A stretch of 64,000 bases of DNA from an uncultured Faecalibacterium sp. (GTDB taxonomy: Bacteria; Bacillota; Clostridia; Oscillospirales; Ruminococcaceae), in the NCBI GenBank assembly GCA_934512105.1, contig CAKSWQ010000006.1:7249-71248 (forward strand), given 5' to 3'. Both the position numbers and the translations under genes were made by a program. Under the pieces are notes generated by a model. That model was not told where the DNA came from and did no database searches. It worked only from the letters and a program-made list of their open reading frames with translations. Every line of letters starts with the position of its first letter. Within the stretch, counting starts at the first letter, position 1. Shown here piece by piece: positions 8,649-18,003 of the stretch.

Positions 8649-8737
8649 CCTGTCCCGCCGGGACGGTTCTCTTAAAAACACCATATAGATTTTTTGTACG
8701 CCGCCGCCCGCCATCGAGCAGAGTTTTACACCTAATT

Positions 8738-8822
8738 GGGGATAAAACAGCTCATGGCTGGCGGCGGTGTCGCTCTGGTGGGCATCACCCTGATTCCTCT
8801 GCTGTCTGGTCTGTTCGGCTAA
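8738..8822 (+). pseudogene. 3' remnant of Maff2 family gene (element junction)
   Basis: From about 8738 the plus strand encodes GIKQLMAGGGVALVGITLIPLLSGLFG then stop (written across two segments: GIKQL, and MAGGGVALVGI onward from 8754). This matches the C terminus of Maff2, a small hydrophobic VirB2-like protein of Tn1549-type ICEs. The N-terminal two thirds are missing and the sequence before it belongs to the recombinase element. The element therefore inserted inside maff2; the dinucleotide GA at 8741-8742 is a plausible crossover for a TnpX-type enzyme. The 5' part should lie beyond the left window edge. Confidence 0.75.
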
Positions 8823-8828
8823 GAGCCG

Positions 8829-8848
8829 CAGGCGGGTTTTCCCGCCTG
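8829..8848 (+). terminator. Hairpin after Maff2
   Basis: CAGGCGGG-TTTT-CCCGCCTG forms a perfect 8-bp hairpin 6 bases after the Maff2 stop. There is no long T-run, so it may be a processing or attenuation hairpin that raises the level of the pilin-like message over downstream transfer genes. Confidence 0.5.
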
Positions 8849-8953
8849 TACATACGCAATCGCTCCATCTCTGCTGTGGATAACAGCCCTTTATTATAAT
8901 AAGGAGCGCATTGCAGTACGAACATCCACCCATCAACGAAAGGCGGTGCTATT

Positions 8954-10957
8954 ATGCAGATTTTGACCCACATTATTTTTCTCCTGAATCTCTTGAAAAC
9001 GCTCATCGGTCATCTGGTGGAACTGGCTCCGCCCAATGTCTACGATGCCAAATACGTTAAGTGGAGCATCGCAGATTTGCCTATCCTGCCGCAGAAGTGG
9101 CAGTATCTGGTGTCTGCCAGCACCAAAAAACAGTTTGGCATCCTGCAAAAGCTGATGTACCGCCTGGATGTGGAGAGCGTGATCTGCGCTACGGATTCCG
9201 GACGGGAGGGAGAACTCATCTTCCGGCTGGTGTACCAGCAAGCGGGCTGCAAAAAGCCGTTCTCTCGCCTGTGGCTGTCCAGCATGGAGGAAAACGCCAT
9301 CCGGGAAGGTTTCACCCATCTCAAACCGTCAACTGAATACGATGCCTTGTATGAGGCGGCTTTATGCCGGGAACGTGCCGACTGGATGGTCGGCATCAAT
9401 GCGTCCCGGCTTTTTTCGTGCCTGTACGGTCAACCGCTGGCGGTAGGGCGTGTTATGACCCCGGTGCTTGCCATGACGGTGGTGCGAGAAGCCGCCATCG
9501 CTGCCTTTACCCCGGAAAAATTCTACACGGTTGCCCTGACCCTTGTAGACGGCGGCACCGCATCCAGCAAGCGGTTTGCCCAGAAAGAGGATGCGGAACT
9601 GCTGCTTTCCAAATGCCGAAAGGAGGGGTGTGTCACGGTGCAGAAGATGGAACGCAAGGAAAAGTCCGAAAGCCCGCCGCCGCTCTATGACCTTACCGCA
9701 TTGCAGCGGGATTCCAACAGTCTGCTGGGATTTACGGCACAGCAAACCTTGGATTATGCCCAAAGTCTTTACGAAAAACGGCTCATCACTTACCCTCGCA
9801 CGGATAGCCGGTTTTTGACGGAGGACATGGCGGCATCCCTGCCGGGGCTGGTGGCAGATACAGGCAAGGCGTTTGCCGTGGAGGACCCGTTTCCCATCCA
9901 TGTGCAACAGGTCATCAATGGCAGCAAAGTCACCGACCACCATGCACTGCTGCCCACGAAAAGCATGGCAAAAGCAGACCTTGCCGCTCTCCCTGCCGGG
10001 GAGCGGAGTGTCCTGCGGCTGATTGCCGCACGGCTGCTCTGCGCCGTAGGCGAACCACACCGCTATGCAGAAACCACCTTGACCACCCTCTGCGCCGGGG
10101 AGGAATTTTCCGCAAAAGGCAAGGTGGTGCTGTCCGAGGGATGGAAAGCCACGGAGCGAAAAATGCTGGGCGAGCTGCTGGGCAAGCAGAAAGAACCGGC
10201 TGTTCTGCCCGATGTGCAGGAGCAGAGCCAGTGCAGCGTTGCCGGTGCTGAACTGAAGGAAGGTCAAACGTCCCCGCCGAAATCCTACACGGAAGATACC
10301 CTCCTGTCAGCTATGCAGGCAGCGGGTGCAGACAATATGCCGGAAGGCGTGGAACGTCAGGGTATCGGCACCCCGGCAACCCGTGCCGCAACCATTGAAA
10401 AACTGGTGCAGAAGGGTTTTCTGGAGCGAAAGGGCAACAAGAAAACCAAGTTGCTGATTCCCACCGACAAAGGAAAGGCATTGATTACCGTGATGCCCGA
10501 AGAAATCCAATCCCCGGAAATGACCGCCGATTGGGAAACAAAATTGCTGCAAATCGAACGTGGCGAAATAGAGCCGAGCGAATTTATGACTGAAATTAAA
10601 GAGATGATCTCCTCGCTGGTAACGACCACCGAGGCTGCGAAGGGAGCGAATGCACTTATGAAAAACAAGATTATTGGTATCTGCCCGAACTGCGGGAAGC
10701 CTGTTGTGGAGCGTGAAAAGGGCTGGTTCTGCGAGAACCGGGAGTGCCGTTTTGTGCTGTGGAAGGACAATGCGTTCTTCAAGCGTCTGGGTAAGCGGCT
10801 GGACGCTCATGTGGCTGACAAGCTGCTGCGGGATGGCCGGGTCCGGCTGAAGGACTGCAAGAGCACCAAGGGCAAGACCTACAATGCCACCGTGCTGCTG
10901 GGCACCGAACCCGATGGCCGCAGCAAGTTTTCTTTGGAATTTGAGGGTGGACGCTGA
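8954..10957 (+). pseudogene. topB: DNA topoisomerase III (TopB) with replaced N terminus
   Basis: From residue 19 (GHLVELA, base 9008) this 667-aa frame follows type IA topoisomerase III: TOPRIM acidic motif TDSGREGE (about residues 80-87), active-site Tyr280 in LITYPRTDSR, RQGIGTPATRAATIEK, and a C-terminal zinc-ribbon segment (CPNCGKP...CENREC). The first 18 residues are unrelated hydrophobic sequence. About 45 normal N-terminal residues, including the EKPS motif with the TOPRIM glutamate, are missing, so topoisomerase activity is unlikely. It looks like the right border of a deletion that removed transfer genes between Maff2 and topB. Confidence 0.8.
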
Positions 10958-12225
10958 TGAAAGATGACGCCGTGATAAAGGACAACGAGGCAGTCTACCT
11001 CCTCAACGAGCAGACGTATCTGCATCTGCGGGAAAATCTCGCAGGTGTCGGGTATGAGGTCTTTGACAAGAATAGCCCCCTCCCGGTGGAGGAAGGGCAG
11101 ATTCCACGGGAAGTTCTGGGCAACACCCAGCGGCGCATCGAAACCGCCCGTGCGTACTATCTGGCAGAGCATCAGGATGAACCTGTGGGGAGGATTCAAA
11201 ATGTCGCTGTCACCACCTTGGAGAAGTTTCGCTCCGGGGTTCGCAGGCGCAGGAATCTGGCTCCACGTTCCCTGCCTGAGAATGATGTGCGGTTTATCGA
11301 CCCGATGTATAACGAGTTGTTCCGTGTGCCAGACGGCGGCGTTGTGCAGATAACCTACCCGGATGGGCACCAGCGTTCCGAGAAGGTCGAATATCTCGAT
11401 GACTATCACATGAAAATCGGGTCCACCGTGCAGCATATCTGCGAATTTGCAGAGCGCATGGCACGCAGCCGTGGCATCGTAGAGCCGGAGCCGCTGACGC
11501 TGCAGGAGCAGCGGGCGTGGAATCTGGAATACGACTATTACCTCACCGTGCAGGCAGATAATGGCTCATGGAATTATGCTCTCTATCAAGGTGATTGCTG
11601 TCTGCTGGAGCGTGGAAAAATTGATGCCCCCGAACTGATGATCGAAGAAGTGCGGGATGAAATTATGTACACCCATAACCTTCGGAACAAGGACTGCATC
11701 CTGCTCTGCCAAGAGGAGTTTGCCCAGAAACTCGCAGACCGAAACGAAATACAGTCGTATCGGATGAAGCAATTCCAGCAGAGTGGGCACGACTGCTATC
11801 TGATCATGCAGCTGCATCAGGATGCAGACCCTGCGCTCCGCTTTGCCGCCATGCGCTATCTGAATAAGCAGAACATCGCTCCGGTTATCGAGAATTACGA
11901 GATCCTTTACCGGGGCAATCTCCCGGAAGGAAAGCGCAGCGTTCCGCAGGCGGAATTGCTGGAGCAGCTGTATCAGAAATTCAACTGCGCCCGACCGACA
12001 GATTACCATGGGCACAGCCTGTCGGTCAGCGATGTGATCATGCTGAATCAGGACGGAAAAATTTCGGCGCATTATGTGGACAGCATCGGTTTCAAGGAAC
12101 TGCCGGGGTTTCTGGATAAAAAGCCGGAACGCACCTCGGTTTTGCAAAATCTTAAAGAGAAGTGCGATGCCCCGGAGTGCAATCCAACTGGATGCCGGAA
12201 AGTGAGGAATGCACATGAACTTTAA
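10957..12225 (+). CDS. YodL-domain ICE protein
   Basis: A 422-aa protein typical of Tn1549-like ICEs, placed after topB. Its C-terminal part (about residues 255-395) is a YodL domain: RFAAMRYLNKQNIAPVIENY, then LYQKFN and GHSLSVSDVIMLNQDGK as landmarks. The N-terminal half is unassigned. Its ATG overlaps the last base of the topB stop, so it is translated from the same message. Its function in transfer or maintenance is unknown. The frame is intact although the surrounding transfer region is not. Confidence 0.8.
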   Translation: MKDDAVIKDNEAVYLLNEQTYLHLRENLAGVGYEVFDKNSPLPVEEGQIPREVLGNTQRRIETARAYYLAEHQDEPVGRIQNVAVTTLEKFRSGVRRRRNLAPRSLPENDVRFIDPMYNELFRVPDGGVVQITYPDGHQRSEKVEYLDDYHMKIGSTVQHICEFAERMARSRGIVEPEPLTLQEQRAWNLEYDYYLTVQADNGSWNYALYQGDCCLLERGKIDAPELMIEEVRDEIMYTHNLRNKDCILLCQEEFAQKLADRNEIQSYRMKQFQQSGHDCYLIMQLHQDADPALRFAAMRYLNKQNIAPVIENYEILYRGNLPEGKRSVPQAELLEQLYQKFNCARPTDYHGHSLSVSDVIMLNQDGKISAHYVDSIGFKELPGFLDKKPERTSVLQNLKEKCDAPECNPTGCRKVRNAHEL

Positions 12226-12418
12226 TCACGAAGAATTGACCTTGATGATGCTCTACAACGCCGGCACCCGGCTGGGGCTGGTGCAAGAGTTACGGCTCAT
12301 GCAGTGCTACCTGATGCCGGACGAAACTGCCCTGCGGGAACTGTCGGAACAGGTCATTGAAAAGCTGAAACTGCTGACGGATGCGGAGTTTGCCGAGTTG
12401 GAATTTCCACTGGACTGA
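12215..12418 (+). CDS. TTRAP: transposon-transfer assisting protein
   Basis: A 67-aa helical protein beginning MNFNHEELTLMMLYN and continuing with LREL and IEKL segments, matching the TTRAP family found between the YodL gene and the helicase gene of Tn1549-like ICEs. ATG at 12215 is preferred over ATG at 12209 because GTGAGG at 12202-12207 gives better spacing. It overlaps the YodL gene end. The role is known only by association with conjugative transposons. Confidence 0.8.
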   Translation: MNFNHEELTLMMLYNAGTRLGLVQELRLMQCYLMPDETALRELSEQVIEKLKLLTDAEFAELEFPLD

Positions 12419-12449
12419 TTTTTGCCGCCTGCGGGCGGCGTACATACCG

Positions 12450-13472
12450 TTATGGTGCGGCTCTGTAATATTTCGATAATTTTTTTAGCGATACTAAATA
12501 CCGATTGGCATAATACTTTTGATGTATTGGGCCGATTTCATTACGAAAATCTCTTATATCATTCGATATTTCAGTGGATGTTGAGGCGATATTTCCCAGG
12601 ACTTCAACTCCTTGCAGAGTTTTGATTTTGAGCGGAATCGATGCCAGTTTCAAAGCAAAACTCGGTAATTTCTGCATCAGGTGCACAAATGCCGGATTCT
12701 GTTGAAGCTCTTTTTCCATTGAATAATCAGGCGTACCATTATTACGTTTTTCTATTACATTATCAACTGCCGCAATATATGCTTTTCGCTCCCAAGCGAA
12801 ACTATCCGACTGTCGGATTTTCAGAATATAGTCCAGTGGAATTTGTTTCAAGTACAATGGAACGGCAAATTGAATTTCTTGGCGTGCGACTTGCAGGTTT
12901 TTTATACTTCCATTTGAGTTTTTTGAAGGTCTTGCAATGCTTCTTATTAGGCTCTCTTCGTACTGAACGCTATCGGAAATCAAATCTATGTGTTCTCGTT
13001 CGGAAATAGCTTCAGCCAAATAACTCATATAAAGATTGAGAACATCACGAGAAAGTTTCAATCCTCTAGGTGCTTTTTCGCCAAAATGATTCTCTATACA
13101 ATATTCTGCAAAACCCGCATCATATTTTCCTTCATAGAGCAGAACATCATGTTTGTCTTGATTCCGCCATAGTTGTAAATGATCATTGTCAGATGTACCT
13201 GCATACCTACGATAATACTTTTTTTCGAGTTCGACTTCAAGATTTTTTAGCGCCAATCCATATGCAACATCCATGTCATCGGGAAGCGGACGCTTAATGC
13301 GAATTAAATCCGAATGTTCTTTTACATTCATAAATGTAGGCGTAAGATAACTTTCTTCAGGTGCATGAATGTAAGGTATTATGGGACTAATGTGATCCAA
13401 ATACAAAAGTGCAAATTTTAGCCATGTTTCATCCTTCACTTCAAATCCGGGATAATATAGCAATTCCTTCAT
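12450..13472 (-). CDS. DUF6236-like protein, AT-rich cargo
   Basis: A 340-aa soluble protein on the minus strand, inserted between two plus-strand ICE genes and clearly richer in AT. The start MKELLYYPGFEVKDETWLKF resembles DUF6236 proteins (LYYP-F-P--E-WLK-ALLYWD). The middle is helical and charged and there are no membrane segments. AGGAGG precedes ATG at 13472. Single cargo genes at this site in ICEs are often defence or immunity genes, but I see no nuclease, NTPase or other catalytic motif. Function unknown. Confidence 0.7.
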   Translation of the reverse strand: MKELLYYPGFEVKDETWLKFALLYLDHISPIIPYIHAPEESYLTPTFMNVKEHSDLIRIKRPLPDDMDVAYGLALKNLEVELEKKYYRRYAGTSDNDHLQLWRNQDKHDVLLYEGKYDAGFAEYCIENHFGEKAPRGLKLSRDVLNLYMSYLAEAISEREHIDLISDSVQYEESLIRSIARPSKNSNGSIKNLQVARQEIQFAVPLYLKQIPLDYILKIRQSDSFAWERKAYIAAVDNVIEKRNNGTPDYSMEKELQQNPAFVHLMQKLPSFALKLASIPLKIKTLQGVEVLGNIASTSTEISNDIRDFRNEIGPIHQKYYANRYLVSLKKLSKYYRAAP

Positions 13473-13557
13473 TGGTTATGCCTCCTAACAATTTTATTTT
13501 AACATAACAAGTACTATATCTTCAATTGCTAATTCATCATTGAAAAGGAGGAACACT

Positions 13558-15753
13558 ATGCCAAGCAAAACCGAAGAATATCTCGCCCTTGCCCAGCGCA
13601 CAGCCAACGGCTTGACCCGGTATTGGGAAAGCTGGACGGACTATCTGACCACCGCATCCCGGCTGTACAAGTACCCTTTTACAGACCAGTTGATGATCTA
13701 CGCTCAGCGCCCGGATGCCACCGCCTGCGCTGACTATGATGTTTGGAACAACCGGATGAACCGCTATGTGCGCCGAGGTGCCAAGGGCATCGCCCTGCTG
13801 GACGAATCCAGCGGATTCCCGCGCCTGCACTACGTTTTCGATGTGTCGGACACCGGGGTGCGCCGCAATTCTCGTGACCCGGAGGTGTGGCAGTACAACG
13901 ATGACTTGAAACAGCCTGTTTCGGAAATGCTCGCCGCCACCTACGGTATCAGCGGAGAGCGTGTCAGTCAGCAGCTTGCGGACGTTGCTGGGAAACTGGT
14001 GGCAGACTACTGGGACAACAACGGCGGCGACATTCGCGCCATCGTTGACGGTTCGCTTCTGATGGATTATGATGAAGCCGGAGTGGAGATGCAGTTCAAG
14101 TCTGCTGCCGCCATCAGCGTCACCTACACGCTGCTGGAACGATGCGGATTTGAGCCGGATGGCTACTTTGACAAGGACGATTTTCGAGCCATCCACGAGT
14201 TTTCCACCCCGGATAGTGTCTACGCCCTCGGCGCAGCCGTCAGCGACATGAGCCGGGAGGTGCTGCGGAACATCGAGCGCACCGTAAAAACAACCATTCG
14301 CCGCCGAAACAACGAAAGGAGCCAATATGAATACGAACAGCAGGAACGTGACCTACTCGACCGTCGGGGACTACCAGCTCCCGAACCTGACCCTGAACCA
14401 ACCCCGGAAGCCGCTGGGCAAGTACGGCAGGCTGCGCCGGACGTACCTGATGAACCATCGCCCGATGCTGTACCACACGATGCTCCTGAACGGGAGCCTG
14501 TACCCGCACCTGATGGAGGTGGAGCAGACGGCAGAGTGCCGGATGCAGCAGACCATGGTGCAGCTTCTGAAACAGACCCCGGCCCCAGACAAAGAGCAGA
14601 ATCAGATGGCGTGGGTACAGCACATGAACAGCCTGAAAGCGCAGGCAGAGGAACTGGTGCTGACGGAGCTGATCTACAGCTAAGTTTCTTCGATGCCCAC
14701 ATTCCCACCGAAGCAGCACAAATCGAATCTATCGACCAAGCGGAGAGCGAAAAAACGCCCTCCGCTTTTGTTTTGTCTCAGGCTGAAATCGAAAACGAAC
14801 TGCGTAAGCACGGCTCAGGATTTGAGGGCGGTAAGCAGCGCATTATGGCACTGTACCAGACCCAGCCTGACCGCAATCTCCGTGCCAAAGCGTTAGCAAA
14901 AGAGTACGGCATCGGTGGGCACTCCCACGATTTTTTGAACGGCAGTCGAGGCTTTGTCAACCACGACGGGAGAGGACTGGAATTTGACCATTACCCCGAA
15001 CACAAGAAATTTACGTTAAGCTGGACGCAGGTGGAAAAGTATATTGACCTGATGATCCAGTCCGACCGCTACCTGACCGACAAAGAGAAGGAGCATTATT
15101 CGCCGCCGGTGCCCGTCAACACTGAGCCGGATGCCACCCTGACCCGTGCCCAAAAACTGATCCATGATTTTTGCTTGGAGGAATACGACTCCGAGCCGGA
15201 CTTCTCTGACCTGTCCAAGATCGGTATTGCCTATACCAACGCCACCGATGAGGGAATCCCCATTCAAGTTAACGTAGATCTGGTGGGATACCGGGTGGAA
15301 CGGTATCTGGGCGAGGTGCTGATCGACGAGCGGCAGTACGAAAGTCTGGAGGACCTGACAGAGACCGAGTTGGAGGCTCTGGATTTTTCGGAGCTGGTCA
15401 GCGTCACGGACGAAGAATTGGAGCATTACCACAGCAAAGTGGAGGAACGCCCTGCACTGTTGCCGCTGGATGCCGCCACCGAGTACAACGCCCTGAAAGA
15501 GCAGCACCCGGATGCGCTGGTAGGTTTTGAACAGAACGGACAGTTTGAGTTTTACGGCGAGGATGCCAAGAAAATCTGCGAACTTCTGGGCGGCAAACTT
15601 CTGGAAAAGGAAACCGCACTGGGCACCGTCCCGGTCATGGGTTTCCCCCGCGACCAGTGGGCATACCGTGCCAAGCAGCTGTGGCAGTGCGGCGAGAACG
15701 TCTATTTGCTTATCAGGACAAAGAAGTTCTGCATCATATCAGCTTTGCCATGA
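13558..15753 (+). pseudogene. N-terminal fragment of giant ICE helicase (LtrC/SNF2 type)
   Basis: The frame starts MPSKTEEYLALAQRTANGLTR after an AAAAGGAGG site and continues with the TRYWESWTDYL and YDVWNNRMNRYVRRGAKGIAL motifs found at the start of the giant (over 2,000 aa) helicase/methylase proteins of Tn1549-like ICEs. Genuine sequence ends near 15705 (GENVYL). After that it runs 16 codons into the reading frame shadow of an ABC gene and stops. SNF2 and helicase motifs are therefore absent. Residues about 255-385 are a Pro/Asp/Glu-rich linker produced because this DNA also encodes tnpV in another frame. Probably non-functional. Confidence 0.75.
14327..14683 (+). CDS. TnpV family protein, encoded inside the helicase gene
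   Basis: A 118-aa protein in the +1 frame relative to the helicase fragment that fully encloses it. It carries the TnpV family pattern: VGDYQLPNLTL, GKYGRLRRTYLMNHRP, LLNGSLYPHL and AQAEELVLTELIYS at the C terminus. AAAGGAGCC precedes ATG at 14327. The conserved, ordinary-looking protein in this frame versus low-complexity Pro-rich sequence in the enclosing frame shows which frame is under protein-level constraint. TnpV has no proven activity; it is a marker of Clostridial transposons. Confidence 0.85.
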   Translation: MNTNSRNVTYSTVGDYQLPNLTLNQPRKPLGKYGRLRRTYLMNHRPMLYHTMLLNGSLYPHLMEVEQTAECRMQQTMVQLLKQTPAPDKEQNQMAWVQHMNSLKAQAEELVLTELIYS

Positions 15754-16418
15754 AGAAAAATTCCATGACTGCTTTAGTCGGACCTTCTGGCAGCGGCAAG
15801 TCTACTATTGCCAATCTGTTGGCGCGGCTTTGGGATGTAGAATCTGGCAGCGTAACAATACGAGGTGTGGACATTCGGAATGTACCTTTGGCAGAGCTGA
15901 TGGAGCAGATCAGCATGGTATTCCAGCGGGTGTACTTATTCCAAGATACCATTTACAACAATATCAGCATGGGCAAACCGGGTGCCACAGAGGAAGAAGT
16001 CTATGCAGCTGCTAAGAAGGCCCGCTGCTATGATTTCATCATGGCTTTGCCCGATGGATTCCAGACCGTAGTTGGTGAAGGCGGTGCTACACTCTCCGGC
16101 GGTAAAAAGCAGCGCATCTCGATTGCACGCTGCATCTTGAAAGATGCCCCTATCATCATTTTGGATGAAGCTACCGCAAGCGTAGATACTGACAATGAAA
16201 GCTATATTCAGGAGGCTATCTCGGAACTGGTAAAGGGCAAAACACTTCTCGTAATTGCTCACCGTCTGAATACCATCCAAAATGCCGATCAGATTTTGGT
16301 CATTGACAACGGCCAGATTGCACAGCAGGGCACTCACGAAGAACTTTTGAAGCAACCCGGCATTTATCAGGACTTTGTCAACATCCGAAAAAATGCGGCT
16401 GGATGGAGCCTTGCTTAA
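15705..16418 (+). pseudogene. ABC exporter, 3' ATPase fragment only
   Basis: From about 15705 the frame FAYQDKEVLHHISF onward is the nucleotide-binding domain of a transmembrane-fused multidrug-type ABC exporter: Walker A GPSGSGKST, Q-loop VFQRVYLFQDTIYNN, signature LSGGKKQRISIARC, Walker B IIILDEATAS, H-loop VIAHRL. The transmembrane half is missing, and the upstream DNA is the ICE helicase gene in a different frame. No ribosome site or good start precedes it. It is a deletion remnant, not a free-standing ATPase. Confidence 0.8.
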
Positions 16419-16495
16419 CAAAATTCAGCGTATGCGATGCGGAGCATTAAATATCTGTGGGAAGCTGTTCGCCGAAGATTCTATAGAAGAAATCT

Positions 16496-16921
16496 ATGCA
16501 AAAAATTGAAGTTATTGTTCGTATCACGAGAGACCACTGCCCTCCCCAAGAGCAGACTATTTTCGAGTGGATTGAAACGAACCGTGCTACGCCAGACACT
16601 TTGAATTATCCCGGTCTGGAAATAAACTTGGAACACCGTCGTGTTTTCAAAAATGGACAGGAAGTGTACATGAGCCGTTACGAATATGGTGTTTTAAGTT
16701 TAATGGCACGTCATCCGGGGCAATTGTTCACAAAAGAGCAGATATTTGAAGCCGTATGGCATCAGGATAGTGAAAGCTGCCTGACTGCTGTCACCAATAC
16801 AATTGGACGTATCCGGCAAAAAATCGAGGACGATAGATCCGCTCCTGTTTATATCCGAACGATTTCCAACCTCGGCTACCAATTTATGCCGAATGTTCTG
16901 GTGAAAAAAGACTCCGTATAA
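16496..16921 (+). CDS. Winged-helix (OmpR-type) DNA-binding protein without receiver
   Basis: A 141-aa protein. Residues about 40-132 are an OmpR/PhoB winged helix (LEINLEHRRVFKNG, YEYGVLSLMARHPGQLFTKE, TIGRIRQKIE, IRTISNLGYQF). The N-terminal 40 residues (VIVRITRDHCPPQEQTIFEW) are not a receiver domain, so there is no phosphoacceptor. Proteins of this short form recur in Clostridial ICEs, so it is probably complete rather than truncated. The ribosome site is weak (AGAAGAA). A strong terminator follows. Confidence 0.8.
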   Translation: MQKIEVIVRITRDHCPPQEQTIFEWIETNRATPDTLNYPGLEINLEHRRVFKNGQEVYMSRYEYGVLSLMARHPGQLFTKEQIFEAVWHQDSESCLTAVTNTIGRIRQKIEDDRSAPVYIRTISNLGYQFMPNVLVKKDSV

Positions 16922-16925
16922 CGAT

Positions 16926-16970
16926 AAAAGCCATACTCAACGGGCAACTTAGACCTTGAGTATGGCTTTT
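16926..16970 (+). terminator. Intrinsic terminator
   Basis: A perfect 15-bp stem AAAAGCCATACTCAA / TTGAGTATGGCTTTT (16926-16940 and 16956-16970) with a 15-base loop, ending in T4, directly after the winged-helix gene. Confidence 0.85.
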
Positions 16971-17064
16971 GTCATTATCTGGAAAGACAAAAATTGACAT
17001 CCTTGCAATCGAAAATAATCTTTTCTAAAATAATATAGAAAAAAGATTTTAGGGGGGCAGTAAG

Positions 17065-17286
17065 ATGTTATCCTTTGCAGATGTTTTAAAAGAGTTTGAT
17101 GAGTTTTTGCAAACTGCATCTTATTTAGAAGTTCTTCCATGCCGCTGGGGGTATGTACGGCTTTTTAATGAGGGTGATCCTATCAATTTCTATGCAGTCT
17201 TGTGCCGTACTCCGCAAGAGTTATATGACACACTGGAAAATGATCTTGCCATTGAAAAAGAGGTTCAAAATCCACTACGAGACTGA
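17065..17286 (+). CDS. Small hypothetical ICE protein
   Basis: A 73-aa acidic protein starting MLSFADVLKEFDEFLQTASYLEV, with a strong AGGGGGG site 10 bases ahead of ATG. No membrane segment or known motif is visible; the short alpha/beta pattern (GYVRLFNEGDPINFYAVLCRTPQEL) suggests a compact globular protein. It stands alone between a terminator and the convergent XRE gene. Function unknown. Confidence 0.65.
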   Translation: MLSFADVLKEFDEFLQTASYLEVLPCRWGYVRLFNEGDPINFYAVLCRTPQELYDTLENDLAIEKEVQNPLRD

Positions 17287-17408
17287 TTACGAGAAAATTA
17301 TTGTGTAATTCGTTTGTTTTTCGTGTGCTTTTATTGAGCAGCCTGATAAAATATTGCGTATTCAGACAAAAGAACGCCAGAAAGGTTTGCAACGTCCTCG
17401 CTGGCGGT

Positions 17409-17774
17409 TCATGTGTTTTTATTCTGCTTTGAAAATTCCGTCAAATGGATCGCAAGCGACCTTGTGGCATCCAGCAAGGTCTTTCGCATTTCTGGCGGGC
17501 AAGCAAGATAAATCGATTCCAGCTCCCGGCATTCGCGTTCTGCTTCTGATAGGTTCGGGTTGATAACCGAATCCAGGGAAAGCGGCAGAACATGGAGAAT
17601 GGCACTTAAAATGTCAAAAGAAGGATTCTGCTTTCCATTTTCAATATTGGCGATATACTTCACCGAAACATTACTTTTCAGTGCCAATTGATTCTGTGTC
17701 ATTTTCATCGCCTTTCGGACAGCTTTTATCTGCTTCCCCAGAGCGATCGCATCTGCATTCGGCATCATCATCAC
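17409..17774 (-). CDS. XRE-family HTH regulator
   Basis: A 121-aa minus-strand protein. Residues about 10-68 are a Cro/CI helix-turn-helix (ALGKQIKAVRKAMKMTQNQL, then SVKYIANIENGKQNPSFDIL); the C-terminal half (ERECRELESIYLACPPEMRK) is helical and may dimerise. The run of Met codons at the start (MMMMP) leaves the exact start open. It is divergent from the transcript region starting near 17780, which carries attenuator-like hairpins, so it is a candidate regulator of that region. Confidence 0.85.
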   Translation of the reverse strand: MMMMPNADAIALGKQIKAVRKAMKMTQNQLALKSNVSVKYIANIENGKQNPSFDILSAILHVLPLSLDSVINPNLSEAERECRELESIYLACPPEMRKTLLDATRSLAIHLTEFSKQNKNT

Positions 17775-17882
17775 CTCAATAGTATTGTATCGTTCTTGCG
17801 GAAAGAGCGGTATAACATCATCGTTCGGGTGATTTTGGCCTATTGTGCTGTTTTTTGTTTTTTCCCGGTCGAGTTATAAAAA

Positions 17883-17960
17883 AACGGTAACTCGTCCGGG
17901 CGATTCTACGCGCCATCCGATCACAGTTGCCGTTTGTGGAGGTAACTGTGATTTTTTATT
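17883..17960 (+). promoter_or_regulatory. Attenuator-like pair of competing hairpins
   Basis: A terminator-like stem ATCACAGTT/AACTGTGAT (17920-17928 and 17944-17952) followed by TTTTTATT shares its 5' arm with an alternative pairing AACGGTAACT/AGTTGCCGTT (about 17884-17893 and 17925-17934, one mismatch). The two cannot form together, as in transcription attenuators. No ligand-binding core is recognised. Confidence 0.4.
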
Positions 17961-18003
17961 GGGGTGACGCATCAAAAAAAGCCTGTCTGATGCCGTAGGC
18001 CAG

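Noticed and set aside
12424-12439. Another member of the dispersed hairpin family (GCCGCC-TGCG-GGCGGC)
   Set aside because: It has the same TGCG loop but no 45-nt core and lies in the ICE; a GC-rich hairpin with this loop can arise by chance.
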